A stretch of 64,000 nucleotides of DNA from Sphingomonas sp. A2-49 (GCF_025548555.1 NZ_JAJLPA010000006.1:79058-143057), one strand, 5' to 3'; shown: positions 49,197 through 59,310, counted from the first letter of the stretch. The notes: generated by a model from the letters alone, not told the origin. A program made the numbers and translations.

Positions 49197-52100
49197 ATGA
49201 AGAATTGGTTGCTCTCCGCGAGTGCGCTCGCGGGCGGGATGCTGTTGGCCACGAACGCCTTCGCGCAGACGGCGGAAACGCCGCAGACGACTGCTCCTGC
49301 CGGAGCATCGATCGCATCGCAGGATCAGGATGCACCCACGAGCGGTGAAGACATTCTCGTCACCGGCTCGCGCATCCGCACGCCGAACGCCGATTCGGTC
49401 GTGCCGATCACCACGGTTTCCGTGGCCGAACTGACGCAGACCGCGCGTACCTCCATCGGCGACGTCCTCAACGATCTGCCGCAGCTCAACAGTACCTTCA
49501 GCCAGTCGAACTCGACCCGCTTCCTGGGCACCGGCGGCCTCAACCTGCTCGATCTGCGCGGCCTCGGGACGCAGCGCACGCTGGTTCTGGTTAACGGGCG
49601 TCGCCACGTCGGTTCGGACATCCTCAACAACGCAGTATCCGTCGACGTCAACACGATTCCGACCGACCTGATCGAGGCGGTCGACATCGTCACCGGCGGC
49701 AACTCCGCCGTATACGGTTCGGACGCGCTTGCCGGCGTCATCAACTTCCGCCTCAAGCAGAACTTCGACGGGCTCCAGATCCGCGCCCAGGGCGGCGTCA
49801 GCGACGAAAAGGATGCCGGCACCTACTTCGTCAGCCTGACCGGCGGCAAGAACTTCGCCGACGGACGCGGCAACATTGCCGTGAACCTCGAATATGCGCG
49901 GACCGAAGACCTGTTCGGTTCGGGACGCAAAGCCTATCGTCAGAACGACGCGTTCGTCACCACCAACATAGATGCAGCCGGTGCCGGGCTCGACGGCAAG
50001 CTTAACTTCGATGGCGTCCCCGATGCCACGTTCTTCCGCGACATCCGCGTAGGCACGTTCTCGGACGGCGGCCTCGTTTCGATCGCCGGTGGCGGTATCG
50101 GTGCGAATTCGACGGCGCGCTGCGGTCGCGATCCGCTTGGCCGCGCCTATACCTGCAACTATCTGTTCCAGCCGGACGGCACGCTTGCGCTCCAGACCGG
50201 CACGCGCGTTGGTATCGCCGGCGGCAGCGCGGCCGCCCCGACGGCGACCCCCGCCGGATCGTTCATCGGCGGCAACGGTAATACCCGCCGCGAAGGCACG
50301 CTGCTGCAGCTCCTGCCGCAGATCGATCGCTATTCGGCCAACCTCGTCGGTCACTTCGACGTATCGAGCGCGTTCGTCCCGTTCGTCGAGGCGAAGTACG
50401 TCCGGGTCGATTCGGTCAGCCTCGGCGGCTCCGGTCCGGCGTTCTACACCGGCGCAACTATCGAGCCGACGTTTGAGCGTCCACGTCTCGACAACCCGTT
50501 CCTCAGCGCATCGGCGCGCGCGACGCTCTCGTCGCAGTTCCTCGCGCTGGTGAACGCCGGCCAGAACCCGACGACGGGCGCGGCCTATGCGCCGATCACC
50601 AACGCCCAGGGCGTCGTCACGTCGACGGTCGCGCAGCAGCAGGCAGCAGCGATCGCGGCCATCAATGCAGGCTCGACGCGCTTCACCCTACGCAAGAACC
50701 TGACCGACCTCGGTTCGCGTCGCGAGGACGCACGCCGCGAAACCTATCGCTTCGTCGGCGGCGTGCGCGGTGACATCACCGATACGCTGAACTACGAAAT
50801 CTCCGCCAATTACGGCGAGTTCAAGGAAAAGACGCGCGTCCTCGGCAACGTCGACGTCCAGCGCCTCGGCCTGGCCCTCGACGCGGTACGCAACTCGAAC
50901 GGCCAGATTGTCTGCGGTGCGCAGACCGACATCAACCGCGCGAACGCCGGGCTCGGCATTCCGGGCCAGGATCGGAACGGCAACGCCGCCAATCTGGCCA
51001 GCGACATCGCAGCCTGCCAGCCGCTGAATCCGTTCGGCGTCGGCAGCATCTCTGATGCCGTGCGCAACTACGTGCTCCGCAATACGGTGTCGGCCGGCAA
51101 GATCACGCAGCTCGACTTGCTTGCCAACATCGCCGGTGACACGTCCAAGTTCTTCAACCTGCCCGGCGGCGCGATCGGTTTCTCGATCGGCGCCGAATAC
51201 CGCCGCGAAACCAACTATTTCAAGGCGGATCCGGCGGTCGAGGCGGGCTACACCTTCTACAACGCCCTGGCGACGTTCGACCCGCCCGCCTTCGAAGTGA
51301 AGGAAGCGTTCGGCGAAGTGCGTCTGCCGCTGCTGAAGGACATCACGCTCATCAAGGAGCTGACCGTCAGCGCCGCGGGCCGTGTTTCAGATTACAAGGG
51401 CTCGGCCGGCACGGTCTATACGTACAACATCAACGGTACCTACGCTCCGGTGGAGGGCGTCCGGTTCCGCGCGAATTACGGCCGCGCAGTGCGCGCACCG
51501 AACCTGTCCGAGCTGTATTCCGCAGCCGGCCAGAACTTCGCGCCGGGGTTCGCGGACCCTTGCTCGGCGGACAATCTCGGCCGTGGAACGCAGTTCCGCG
51601 CCGCGAACTGCGCCGCGGCCGGCATCCCGACCAGCTATAACTTCCTCTACGCACAGTCGCTCGAGATCCTGAGCGGCGGCAATCCCGATCTGAAGGTCGA
51701 GAAGTCCGACTCCTATACCTACGGTGTCGTGCTCACCCCGACGTTCGTCCGCGGGCTGGTGTTCACCGTCGATTACTACAACATCAAGGTGAACGACGTC
51801 ATTACCGCGGTGAGCGCGCAGGGCATCGTCAACAACTGCTACGATTCGCCGTCGATCACGGGGAACCAGTTCTGCTCGCAGTTCCAGCGCGTCGCGGCCG
51901 GCGGCACGGGTCCGAACGGCGAGCAGGCGTATCGCATCGTCGAAGGCAGCCTGCTGCAATCGTCGCTGAACTTCGCCAGCCTGAAGCGTCGCGGTATCGA
52001 TGCGGATCTGCGGTATACGCGCAGCTTCGGCGATGCCCGCGTGTCGGCGCAGGTCATCTACACCCACATCCTGGAGAGCAGCAGCTTCCTCAACCCGTTG

Positions 52101-52493
52101 CAGCCCGCCTTTGCGGACACGACGGTGGGCGAGTTGGGCTATCCCAAGGACCAGGTGCAGGTGAACCTCGGCGCCGACTTCGGCATCGTGACGTTCGACA
52201 CGCAGCTTCGCTATCTGTCGAAGCAGTCGGTCGGCGCGATCGAAAACCGCATCGCGTTCCAGGGCCGCGCGCCACAGAACCTCGACGATTTCAGCGTCCC
52301 CTACTATCCGGACGTGCTCTACATCGGCGCCAAGCTCGGCTTCGATATCGGCGAGCGGTCCAACTTCTACATCGGTGTCGACAACCTGACCGATCGCCTG
52401 CCCCCGCTCGGCGCGACCGGTGTCGGTGCCGGCAGCGCGATCTTCGACAACATTGGCCGACGCTTTTACGCCGGCGTGACCGCCCGCTTCTGA
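49197..52493 (+). CDS. TonB-dependent outer-membrane receptor
   Basis: A 1098-residue receptor. The signal peptide is MKNWLLSASALAGGMLLATN, with cleavage after AFA. The plug domain starts EDILVTGSRIRTPNADSV, continues through GDVLNDLPQLNSTFSQSN and contains RGLGTQRTLVLVNGRRHVGS and GGNSAVYGSDALAGVINF. A 22-strand beta-barrel follows, with FRANYGRAVRAPNLSELYSA and the usual aromatic C-terminus (RRFYAGVTARF). TonB receptors import chelates, vitamins or oligosaccharides; no substrate gene sits next to it. By eye its codons are less GC-rich than the neighbours. Confidence 0.93.
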   Translation: MKNWLLSASALAGGMLLATNAFAQTAETPQTTAPAGASIASQDQDAPTSGEDILVTGSRIRTPNADSVVPITTVSVAELTQTARTSIGDVLNDLPQLNSTFSQSNSTRFLGTGGLNLLDLRGLGTQRTLVLVNGRRHVGSDILNNAVSVDVNTIPTDLIEAVDIVTGGNSAVYGSDALAGVINFRLKQNFDGLQIRAQGGVSDEKDAGTYFVSLTGGKNFADGRGNIAVNLEYARTEDLFGSGRKAYRQNDAFVTTNIDAAGAGLDGKLNFDGVPDATFFRDIRVGTFSDGGLVSIAGGGIGANSTARCGRDPLGRAYTCNYLFQPDGTLALQTGTRVGIAGGSAAAPTATPAGSFIGGNGNTRREGTLLQLLPQIDRYSANLVGHFDVSSAFVPFVEAKYVRVDSVSLGGSGPAFYTGATIEPTFERPRLDNPFLSASARATLSSQFLALVNAGQNPTTGAAYAPITNAQGVVTSTVAQQQAAAIAAINAGSTRFTLRKNLTDLGSRREDARRETYRFVGGVRGDITDTLNYEISANYGEFKEKTRVLGNVDVQRLGLALDAVRNSNGQIVCGAQTDINRANAGLGIPGQDRNGNAANLASDIAACQPLNPFGVGSISDAVRNYVLRNTVSAGKITQLDLLANIAGDTSKFFNLPGGAIGFSIGAEYRRETNYFKADPAVEAGYTFYNALATFDPPAFEVKEAFGEVRLPLLKDITLIKELTVSAAGRVSDYKGSAGTVYTYNINGTYAPVEGVRFRANYGRAVRAPNLSELYSAAGQNFAPGFADPCSADNLGRGTQFRAANCAAAGIPTSYNFLYAQSLEILSGGNPDLKVEKSDSYTYGVVLTPTFVRGLVFTVDYYNIKVNDVITAVSAQGIVNNCYDSPSITGNQFCSQFQRVAAGGTGPNGEQAYRIVEGSLLQSSLNFASLKRRGIDADLRYTRSFGDARVSAQVIYTHILESSSFLNPLQPAFADTTVGELGYPKDQVQVNLGADFGIVTFDTQLRYLSKQSVGAIENRIAFQGRAPQNLDDFSVPYYPDVLYIGAKLGFDIGERSNFYIGVDNLTDRLPPLGATGVGAGSAIFDNIGRRFYAGVTARF

Positions 52494-52519
52494 GCGAGCC
52501 GATCGCGTATCGAACGGAA

Positions 52520-52549
52520 GGGGCCGGTGGTTTCCACCGGCCCCTTTTT
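52520..52549 (+). terminator. rho-independent terminator of the TonB receptor
   Basis: An 11-bp perfect stem, ggggccggtgg (52520-52530) and ccaccggcccc (52534-52544), with a ttt loop, is followed by ttttt. It lies 26 bp after the receptor stop. This is the clearest intrinsic terminator in the window. The next gene starts 17 bp later, so readthrough or a promoter inside the hairpin region would be needed for its expression. Confidence 0.92.
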
Positions 52550-52566
52550 CGTTCACATTCCGCCTG

Positions 52567-53550
52567 ATGCAAAACAATCCGACGGCAATCGCGCAGGCCA
52601 TGCTGGCGGCAGGGCGAGCAAACGATGCAATCGCTACGATCGCGCGCGCCGCCGCCGCCGGCGACGCCGACGCCTTGTACCAGCAAGCCATATGGCTGCT
52701 AACCGGATCGCCACTTGCGCGCGACCTGCCGCAGGCTCGGCACGCGTTGCGGCAGGCGGTGGACCGAGGCCATTCCGAAGCGCGACTCGTCGAGATCGCG
52801 CTTGCCGCCAACGGCACGGGCGCCCCGCCCGACTGGGCCGCTTCCTTGAGCCTGCTGGACGGGGCGTGTGCCGCCGCGGACCCCGATGCGCGCCGCATCC
52901 GTCGTCTGCTGGCCGGAATGGCGCTGGCCGACGGGGGCGAACCCGCGACGTCGCCCGCAGTTGAACACCTCGTCGCCGACGGCAGCGTGCGGCGGGCGAC
53001 CGGAATGCTGACGGTCGAGGAATGCGCGCATGTCGCCCGCAGCGCAGCCGATCTGCTCGCGCCCGCGGTCGTGGTCGACCCGCGCACGGGGCGTTCGATG
53101 CCACACCCGATCCGGACATCCGATGCGGCGGTCATCAGTCCGCTCCGGGAGGATCCGGTATTGCGCGCTATCAACGCGCGGATCGCGGCGGCAAGCGATA
53201 CCGCGATCGGTCAGGGGGAGGCCCTGACCATCCTGCGCTATCGACCAGGCCAACAGTTCCGTCTGCATTCGGACGCGCTGCCCGGCGTGCGCAACCAGCG
53301 GCAGCGCACGGTGCTTGTGTACCTCAACGACAATTTTACCGGGGGAGAAACGATCTTCCCCGACCACGGGCTGACCATCACCCCCCGAACGGGCGACGCC
53401 ATCATATTCGACAATCTGGACGGGTCAGGCAACCCGACGCCCCGTGCGCGCCACGCCGGGGCACCGGTCATTCAGGGCACGAAATGGCTGGCGACGCGGT
53501 GGATCAGGGCGCGGGCGTTCGACGTATGGACCGGCCCGGAGGCCGCCTGA
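52567..53550 (+). CDS. Sel1-like repeat protein with 2OG-Fe(II) oxygenase (prolyl 4-hydroxylase-type) domain
   Basis: A 327-residue cytoplasmic protein. Residues about 1-120 contain Sel1/TPR-like helices (ADALYQQAIWLLTG; AVDRGHSEARL). The C-terminal P4Hc fold has the iron ligands His234 and Asp236 (FRLHSDAL) and His296 (RARHAGAP), plus the 2-oxoglutarate-binding Lys306 in QGTKWLATRW. It would hydroxylate a substrate using O2 and 2-oxoglutarate. Similar proteins are often next to TonB receptors in Sphingomonadales and Caulobacterales. The terminator lies between them. The substrate is unknown. Confidence 0.85.
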   Translation: MQNNPTAIAQAMLAAGRANDAIATIARAAAAGDADALYQQAIWLLTGSPLARDLPQARHALRQAVDRGHSEARLVEIALAANGTGAPPDWAASLSLLDGACAAADPDARRIRRLLAGMALADGGEPATSPAVEHLVADGSVRRATGMLTVEECAHVARSAADLLAPAVVVDPRTGRSMPHPIRTSDAAVISPLREDPVLRAINARIAAASDTAIGQGEALTILRYRPGQQFRLHSDALPGVRNQRQRTVLVYLNDNFTGGETIFPDHGLTITPRTGDAIIFDNLDGSGNPTPRARHAGAPVIQGTKWLATRWIRARAFDVWTGPEAA

Positions 53551-53552
53551 CG

Positions 53553-54590
53553 TCACCCCAGCCGCGCGTATCGCCGCCCCAACCCCGTCAGCAGCTCATA
53601 TTGCGACAGGCCGCTCGCCGCGCTCGCCTGCGGCAGGGCGAAGTCGATCGCGATCCAGTCGCCCTCCGCCAGCGTCGGTTCGGCGCCGACGTCGAGCGCG
53701 ATCAGGTCCATCGACACCCGGCCGATCACCGGCACGGTGCCGCCCTGCGCGCTGCCGCGATCCGAAAAGCCGCGCAGATAGCCGTCGGCATAGCCCAGGT
53801 TGACGATCGCCACCTCGGTCGCGCGGGGCGCGGTCCAGGTCGCGTTGTAGCCGACCGTGTCGCCCGCCTGCACCGTGCGGCGCTGGAGGATCTGTGCCTC
53901 CGGCGTCACCACCGGCCGGATCTCGCCCGCGAACTCGCGGCGCGGCACGCCGCCGTACAGCGCGAGGCCGGGCCGGGTCAGGTCGAACGCATAGTCCGCG
54001 CCCAGCGCGATGCCGGCGGAATTGGCGAGGCTCATGCGCTGCGCACCGGTGGCGCCGGCCAGCGCCGCGAACGTGGCCTGCTGGCGGCTGTTCATCGGCG
54101 AATCCTCGTCGGCGCAGGCGAGGTGACTCATCAGCGTCTCGATCGTCAGGCCGTCGAGCAGGCCCTCGCGCACCGCCTGCGGCGAGACGCCGAGCCGGTT
54201 CATGCCGGTGTCGACCATCACGTCGCACGCCCCTCCGCCCGCGTCGCGCCAGCGCGCGACCTGCGCGTCGGTGTCGAGCACGGGACGCGCGATGCCCGCC
54301 AGCGCGCGCGCAACGGCCATGTCCTCGGCGCGCACGCCGTGAAGGACCGAAAGCGGCAGGCGCTGCGCCGCGATCGCCGCGGCCTCGTCCCAGGTCGCGA
54401 CGAAGAAATCGCGACAGCCCGCCGCGGCGAGGGTTGCGGCGACGGTGGCGGCGCCCAGACCATAGCCGTCGGCCTTGATCGCCGCGCCGCATGCGGCGGC
54501 GCCGCTCATGCGGTCGAGGGTGCGCCAATTGGCCTGGAGGGCGTCACAGTCGATGCGGAGGCGAAGGGGAGCGGTCACCCGCCCGCGCAT
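53553..54590 (-). CDS. alr: alanine racemase
   Basis: A 345-residue PLP-dependent enzyme making D-alanine for peptidoglycan. The PLP lysine is Lys39 in AAIKADGYGLG. The second acid/base residue is the Tyr in DTVGYNATW, and RPGLALYGG and VPVIGRVSMDLIALDV are also present. Length is slightly shorter than the enterobacterial enzyme. ATG 54590 is used; GTG 54578 is a possible alternative. It lies 31 bp downstream of the ABC ATPase, so it may be transcribed from the importer operon. Confidence 0.93.
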   Translation of the reverse strand: MRGRVTAPLRLRIDCDALQANWRTLDRMSGAAACGAAIKADGYGLGAATVAATLAAAGCRDFFVATWDEAAAIAAQRLPLSVLHGVRAEDMAVARALAGIARPVLDTDAQVARWRDAGGGACDVMVDTGMNRLGVSPQAVREGLLDGLTIETLMSHLACADEDSPMNSRQQATFAALAGATGAQRMSLANSAGIALGADYAFDLTRPGLALYGGVPRREFAGEIRPVVTPEAQILQRRTVQAGDTVGYNATWTAPRATEVAIVNLGYADGYLRGFSDRGSAQGGTVPVIGRVSMDLIALDVGAEPTLAEGDWIAIDFALPQASAASGLSQYELLTGLGRRYARLG

Positions 54591-54621
54591 AATCGCCGCG
54601 GGCGGCCGCGTCGATGCCCGC

Positions 54622-55392
54622 TCAGCGGGGGATGCGGCCGACCGGCACCATCATGCGGCTGCCGGGCACGCTCGCCACCGCGACCTCGAACACCTGCGCC
54701 ACCAGTTCGGGGGTGAGCACCGTCGCCGCCGGGCCGGCGCCGGCCACCTGCCCCGCGCGCAGCAGCAGCACGTCGTCGGCGATCTGCGCCGCCTGCGCGA
54801 GGTCGTGGAGGACCAGCACGACGCCGCGCCCCTGCCCCGCGACGCCGCGCAGCCGATCGAGGATGTCGACCTGATGCGCGGGATCGAGGCTGGCGAGCGG
54901 TTCGTCGGCGAGCAGCCATTCGGGCTGCCCCGCCAGCACGCGTGCGAGCAGCACGCGCGCGCGCTCGCCCCCCGACAGCTCGCCGACGCGGCGATCGGCG
55001 AGCGCGGTCGCTTCCGTCGCGGCGAGCGCGTCGGCGATCGCGGCACGATCGGCGGGAGAGGCGGCGGCGAAGGGCGCGCGATGCGGCACCCGGCCGAGCG
55101 CCACGACGTCGCGGGCGGCGACGTTCCAGTGGATCGTCGCATCCTGCGGCAGGTAGCCGATGCGGCGTGCGCGCGTGCGGTGCGGCAAGGCGGCGACGGC
55201 GGCGTCGCCCAGCGTGACGTGCCCCGATGCCGGCACGACGAGTCCGGCGAGCGCCCGCAGCAACGTGCTCTTGCCCGCGCCGTTCGGCCCCAGGATCGCG
55301 GTGACGTGGCCCGGCCGAAAGACCGCATCGACACCGCGAAGCGCCTGCCGCGCGCCGAGCATCACGGTCAGCGCGTGCGCGCTCAGATCCAT
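54622..55392 (-). CDS. ABC importer ATPase (FecE/BtuD/HmuV-type)
   Basis: A 256-residue nucleotide-binding subunit. The Walker A motif is GPNGAGKST, the Q-loop is in GYLPQDATIHW, the signature is ELSGGERARVL and Walker B is WLLADEPLASLDP, with the switch His in LVLHDLAQAA. These features fit the FecE/BtuD group for siderophore, heme or cobalamin import. The start overlaps the permease stop by 10 bases. It is the third gene of binding protein-permease-ATPase. Confidence 0.92.
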   Translation of the reverse strand: MDLSAHALTVMLGARQALRGVDAVFRPGHVTAILGPNGAGKSTLLRALAGLVVPASGHVTLGDAAVAALPHRTRARRIGYLPQDATIHWNVAARDVVALGRVPHRAPFAAASPADRAAIADALAATEATALADRRVGELSGGERARVLLARVLAGQPEWLLADEPLASLDPAHQVDILDRLRGVAGQGRGVVLVLHDLAQAAQIADDVLLLRAGQVAGAGPAATVLTPELVAQVFEVAVASVPGSRMMVPVGRIPR

Positions 55393-56339
55393 GCCCGCCC
55401 CCGATGACGCAGCAGCAGCATGAGGAAGAACGGCGCGCCGATCAGCGCCATCGCGACGCCCAGCCGCACCTCCGCCGCGCCGGGTGCGAGCCGGCACAGG
55501 CTGTCGGCGACCAGCACCAGTGCCGCGCCGCCCAGTGCGCTCGGCAGCAGCAGCGCGGACGGCCGATGCCCGAACAGCGGCCGCAGCAGGTGCGGCACGA
55601 CGAGGCCGACGAAGCCGACCACCCCGGTCGCCGCGACTCCCGCTCCGACCGACAGGCCGGTCCCGAGCACCACCAGCAGCTGCACCCGCCCGATGCGGAT
55701 GCCGAGCGAGCGCGCCGCCGCCTCGCCCAGCGTCAGCGCGTCCAGCGCGGGACCGGCGAGCGCGAGCAGCAGGCTGCCGACGATCAGGAACGGCGCCGCC
55801 CAGGCGAGGTCGGCGAGGCTGCGATCGGTCAGCGCCCCCATCAGCCAGTCGAGCACCCCCGTCACCGCATAGGGATTGGGCGCGATCGCGATCAGCAATG
55901 CGGTGAGCGCGCCGGCGAGGCTCGACAGCACCGTGCCGGCGAGGATGAGCGCGACCGGATCCGACCCGCGCCAGGTCAGCGCAACGAGCAGCGTGATCGC
56001 GGCGAGCGCCCCCGCCATCGCCGCGGCGAACAGGCCGAGGCTGCTGGCCCCGGCATAGAGGATCGCCGCGACCGCCCCCAGTGCCGCGGACGAGGACACG
56101 CCGATCACGCCCGGATCGGCGAGCGGATTGCGCAGGAACCCCTGCAACACCGCGCCGCCGAGGCCGAGCGAGGCACCGATCAGCAAGCCGAGCGCGGCGC
56201 GCGGCAGCCGCAGTTCGACGAAGATCGCCTGCCCCGCCGCGCTGCCCAGCGGCAGCCATTGCTTGCCCGCGACGAGCGACAGCGCGAAGCCGGCGACGAC
56301 GAGCGCGATCAGCAGTGCGAGCGGCGCGGCACGCCTCAC
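55383..56339 (-). CDS. FecCD/BtuC-family importer permease
   Basis: A 318-residue inner-membrane protein starting at GTG 56339, which overlaps the binding protein's stop by four bases. It has about nine to ten membrane helices. Visible motifs are LRLPRAALGLLIGASLGLGG, LQGFLRNPLADPGVIGVSS (the conserved NPLAxP) and ATGVVGFVGLVVPHLLRPLFG. These are family hallmarks of metal-chelate and vitamin B12 permeases. It forms the membrane channel of the importer. Confidence 0.93.
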   Translation of the reverse strand: MRRAAPLALLIALVVAGFALSLVAGKQWLPLGSAAGQAIFVELRLPRAALGLLIGASLGLGGAVLQGFLRNPLADPGVIGVSSSAALGAVAAILYAGASSLGLFAAAMAGALAAITLLVALTWRGSDPVALILAGTVLSSLAGALTALLIAIAPNPYAVTGVLDWLMGALTDRSLADLAWAAPFLIVGSLLLALAGPALDALTLGEAAARSLGIRIGRVQLLVVLGTGLSVGAGVAATGVVGFVGLVVPHLLRPLFGHRPSALLLPSALGGAALVLVADSLCRLAPGAAEVRLGVAMALIGAPFFLMLLLRHRGRAWI

Positions 56340-57187
56340 GACAGCTGCGCCCGGATCGCGGCGAGGCGGCGCAGCGCCGGCGGGATCGTCGGACCGCCGC
56401 AATTCATCAGTGCGCGCGGGAAATGCGCTTCGAGCGTCGAGGCGCCGCTGCGCGCGAGGATGCGGCGGCGCAGGTCCGCGGTGCGTCCGTCGCCGTCGCT
56501 CAGGATCACGCGGGGCGGATGCGCGACGATCGTCTCGATCGGCAGCGTGCCGGTGAAGGCGAGCCCGTAATCCGCCGCGGCGTTGCGCAAGCCGGCGCGC
56601 AGGAGCAGGTCGTCGAGCAGCGTCCCTCCGCCATTGGCGAGATCGCCGGCGATGAACAGCAACGCCGCCGGACGCGGACCCGTCACCTTCGGGATCGCCG
56701 CATCGATCGTGCGGACCAGCGCCGCGCCGCGCGCCGGGACGCCGGCGGCCTGCGCGATCGCCATCACCTGTCGCTGGCTGGCGGCGATCGTCGCGGGCGA
56801 ATCGAGCGTCAGCACCGTCAGGCCGGCGCGCGCATAGGCGGCACGGCTGGCGGCAGGGGCGAAGACGTCGGTGACGACGAGGGCGGGGTGGCGCGCGATC
56901 ACCTCTTCCGCGGTGCCGGCGATGGCGGGATAGCGCCGCGCGACCGCGAGCGGCATCGAAGTGGCGGAGGGATCGTGCGAATAGCGGCTGACCGCGGCGA
57001 GCCGGTCGGGCGCGATCGCGGCGAGCACCGCGTCGGCGCAGGGGTTGGTGGACACGATTCCCCCCTGCCGCGGCGGCGCGGCACAATCCGCCAGCGAGAG
57101 CAGCGCGGCGACCAGCGCCAGTTGCGGTGGCGATCGGCGACGGGACGGGCGGCGGAGGGACGGACGGCGGAGCACGAACCGTCGCAT
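56336..57187 (-). CDS. ABC importer periplasmic binding protein (BtuF/HmuT-like)
   Basis: A 283-residue exported protein. After a basic lead (residues 1-23) comes a hydrophobic LALVAALLSLADC, giving a possible lipoprotein or signal peptide. The helical-backbone binding fold follows, with GGIVSTNPCADAVLAAIAP, AGTAEEVIARHPALVVTD and ALLFIAGDLANGGGTLLDDL. It belongs to the type III group for corrinoids, heme and siderophores. The length is normal. It is first gene of the operon; no cobalamin riboswitch was found in the upstream bases. The ligand is not determinable. Confidence 0.87.
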   Translation of the reverse strand: MRRFVLRRPSLRRPSRRRSPPQLALVAALLSLADCAAPPRQGGIVSTNPCADAVLAAIAPDRLAAVSRYSHDPSATSMPLAVARRYPAIAGTAEEVIARHPALVVTDVFAPAASRAAYARAGLTVLTLDSPATIAASQRQVMAIAQAAGVPARGAALVRTIDAAIPKVTGPRPAALLFIAGDLANGGGTLLDDLLLRAGLRNAAADYGLAFTGTLPIETIVAHPPRVILSDGDGRTADLRRRILARSGASTLEAHFPRALMNCGGPTIPPALRRLAAIRAQLS

Positions 57188-57321
57188 CCACCAGCGCGCG
57201 CCGTAACGCAAGCGCGCCGGATCGGGCCGCATCGGGAACGATCGGCACGCTGCCGCGCTTGGCGGACACCCGACGGAGATACGATCATGTCCAGCCTGCC
57301 CCATACCGCAGCCGTTCCGCG

Positions 57322-57609
57322 ATGAACCGTCCCCGGCTGAACGCGGAGGCGCTGCGCGACGAGCTCAACCAGGCGGCGTTGCGCCTGTCGCTGGACAGCG
57401 AGGGCGCCAGGATCGATTTCATGCTGCCGACGCTGGCCGAACCCGACGAGGGCATCGTCCTGCCGGCGGGATCGGGGCACAATTGGGACGTGCAGGCCTT
57501 TTGCCCCGAGGGCCTCGACGCCATCGCGCGCAAGGCGGTCGAACAGGTCGCGGCGCAATGGGATCTGGAGCCCCACGCCCCGGCTGCCGGTGACGAGCGA
57601 TCGAGGTAA
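57322..57609 (+). CDS. small acidic protein, unknown
   Basis: A 95-residue protein starting [20 protein letters not shown], with [20 protein letters not shown], a [20 protein letters not shown] stretch and a disordered end. It has no signal peptide, membrane segment or recognisable motif. It is divergent from the importer's binding protein (134 bp between the starts) and 86 bp upstream of the dehydrogenase. I do not recognise a family. Confidence 0.65.
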   Translation: MNRPRLNAEALRDELNQAALRLSLDSEGARIDFMLPTLAEPDEGIVLPAGSGHNWDVQAFCPEGLDAIARKAVEQVAAQWDLEPHAPAAGDERSR

Positions 57610-57695
57610 CGCTACCACGGCCATTGTCGCGCGCGCCGCCAGCCCCTACAATCTGGTCTGACATTACGCACCATTCCCCCGTGAGAGGTATTTCC

Positions 57696-59276
57696 ATGAT
57701 CGACGGCGCCCTGCTGATCGGCGGCGAAGCACGCCAGGCCCCCGACCGGTTCACCGCGGTGAATCCGGCGACCGGCGAAACGCTGACCCCCGACTTCTCC
57801 TCGACCGGCGCCGATGCGGTGGCGGAGGCGTGCGCGCTCGCCGAGGCGGCGTTTCCCCTTTATGCCGGCACCGACCTGGAAACCCGCGCAGCGTTTCTCG
57901 AAGCGATCGCGGACAATATCGTCGCGATCGGCGACGACCTGATCGTCCGCGCGATGGCCGAAAGCGGCCTGCCGCGCGCGCGGCTGGAGGGCGAACGCGG
58001 CCGCACCGTTGGGCAGCTGAAGCTGTTCGCGGGCGTCGTGCGTCAGGGCGATTTCCTCGACGCTACGATCGATCCGGCGATGCCGGAGCGCGCGCCGCTG
58101 CCGCGTCCAGACCTGCGCCGCATCAACCTCGCGATCGGCCCGGTCGCGGTGTTCGGTGCATCCAACTTCCCGCTCGCCTTTTCGGTCGCGGGCGGCGATA
58201 CCGCCTCCGCGCTCGCCGCGGGCTGCCCCGTGGTGGTGAAGGGCCATCCCGCGCACCCGGGCACCGGCGAGCTGGTCGCGCGCGCGATCGCCGCGGCGGT
58301 GGCGGCGGCGGGACTGCCGGCGGGCGTCTTTTCCTATCTGCCAGGCGAAACCAATGCGCTCGGCGGGGCGCTGGTCGCCGATCCGCGCATCCAGGCGGTC
58401 GGCTTCACCGGCTCGCGCGGCGGTGGGCTGGCGCTGGTGAAGATCGCGGCACAGCGCGACGTGCCGATCCCGGTCTATGCCGAGATGTCGAGCATCAACC
58501 CGGTCGTGATCCTGCCCGCGGCGCTGGCGGCACGCGGCGAGGCGCTGGGCAAGGAATTCGTCGGATCGCTGACGATGGGCGCGGGCCAGTTCTGCACCAA
58601 CCCCGGGCTGGTGCTGGCGATCGACGGGCCGGATCTCGACGCCTTCGTCGCGGCGGCGGCGGCGGCGCTGACCGACAGCGCCCCCGCGACGATGCTGAGC
58701 CCGGGTATCCACGCCAGCTTCGAACAGGGCGTCGACGCGCTCGCGTCGCACGCGTCGGTCCGCACGGTCGCGCGCGGCAAGGTCGGCGAAGGCGTCAACC
58801 AGGCGGTCGGCGCGGTATTCGAGACGGATGCGCAGGCGTTCCTGGCCGATGTCGCGCTGTCGCACGAGGTATTCGGATCGTCGTCGGTGATCGTGCGCTG
58901 CCGCGACGTGGCGGAGGTCGCGACGGTCATCGCCGGGCTGGAGGGCCAGCTGACCGCGACGATCCAGATGGATCCGGCGGACGAGGCCGATGCGGCGCGG
59001 CTGGTGCCCGTCCTGGCGCGCCGGGTCGGCCGCATCCTCGCCAACGGCTGGCCGACCGGGGTCGAGGTGGCGCCGGCGATGGTGCATGGCGGCCCCTTCC
59101 CCGCCACCAGCGACGGCCGCACCACGTCGGTGGGCACGCTGGCCATCGCACGCTTCCTGCGGCCGGTGTGTTTCCAGAACCTGGCGCCGGCGCTGCTGCC
59201 CGCCGGGCTCGACGACGGCAACGCCTGGGGCATCACGCGCCGGCTCGACGGCAAGCGCGAGGGCGGCGCGCGCTGA
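57696..59276 (+). CDS. alpha-ketoglutaric semialdehyde dehydrogenase
   Basis: A 526-residue NAD(P)-dependent aldehyde dehydrogenase. It reads [20 protein letters not shown] (cofactor region), the [14 protein letters not shown] segment, [13 protein letters not shown] and the nucleophile Cys300 in [10 protein letters not shown]. The [15 protein letters not shown] and HPAHP patterns mark the ketoglutaric semialdehyde branch, which oxidises the last intermediate of non-phosphorylative sugar-acid and pentose routes to 2-oxoglutarate. ATG 57696 follows a gagagg ribosome binding site. A candidate lactonase is convergent with it. Confidence 0.88.
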   Translation: MIDGALLIGGEARQAPDRFTAVNPATGETLTPDFSSTGADAVAEACALAEAAFPLYAGTDLETRAAFLEAIADNIVAIGDDLIVRAMAESGLPRARLEGERGRTVGQLKLFAGVVRQGDFLDATIDPAMPERAPLPRPDLRRINLAIGPVAVFGASNFPLAFSVAGGDTASALAAGCPVVVKGHPAHPGTGELVARAIAAAVAAAGLPAGVFSYLPGETNALGGALVADPRIQAVGFTGSRGGGLALVKIAAQRDVPIPVYAEMSSINPVVILPAALAARGEALGKEFVGSLTMGAGQFCTNPGLVLAIDGPDLDAFVAAAAAALTDSAPATMLSPGIHASFEQGVDALASHASVRTVARGKVGEGVNQAVGAVFETDAQAFLADVALSHEVFGSSSVIVRCRDVAEVATVIAGLEGQLTATIQMDPADEADAARLVPVLARRVGRILANGWPTGVEVAPAMVHGGPFPATSDGRTTSVGTLAIARFLRPVCFQNLAPALLPAGLDDGNAWGITRRLDGKREGGAR

Positions 59277-59282
59277 TGCCCC

Positions 59283-59310
59283 TCCCCCCCATCGCCGCTG
59301 CGACGGGGGA
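59283..59310. terminator. hairpin between the convergent dehydrogenase and lactonase
   Basis: In the 43-bp gap, tccccccc-atcgc (59283-59295) pairs with gcga-c-ggggga (59300-59310) with one mismatch and bulges around a cgct loop. The convergent position supports a bidirectional terminator, but there is no clear T-run. Confidence 0.4.

Noticed and set aside
57188..57321. A cobalamin riboswitch before the importer operon
   Set aside because: I could not find a B12-box-like element or the paired core in this short region.
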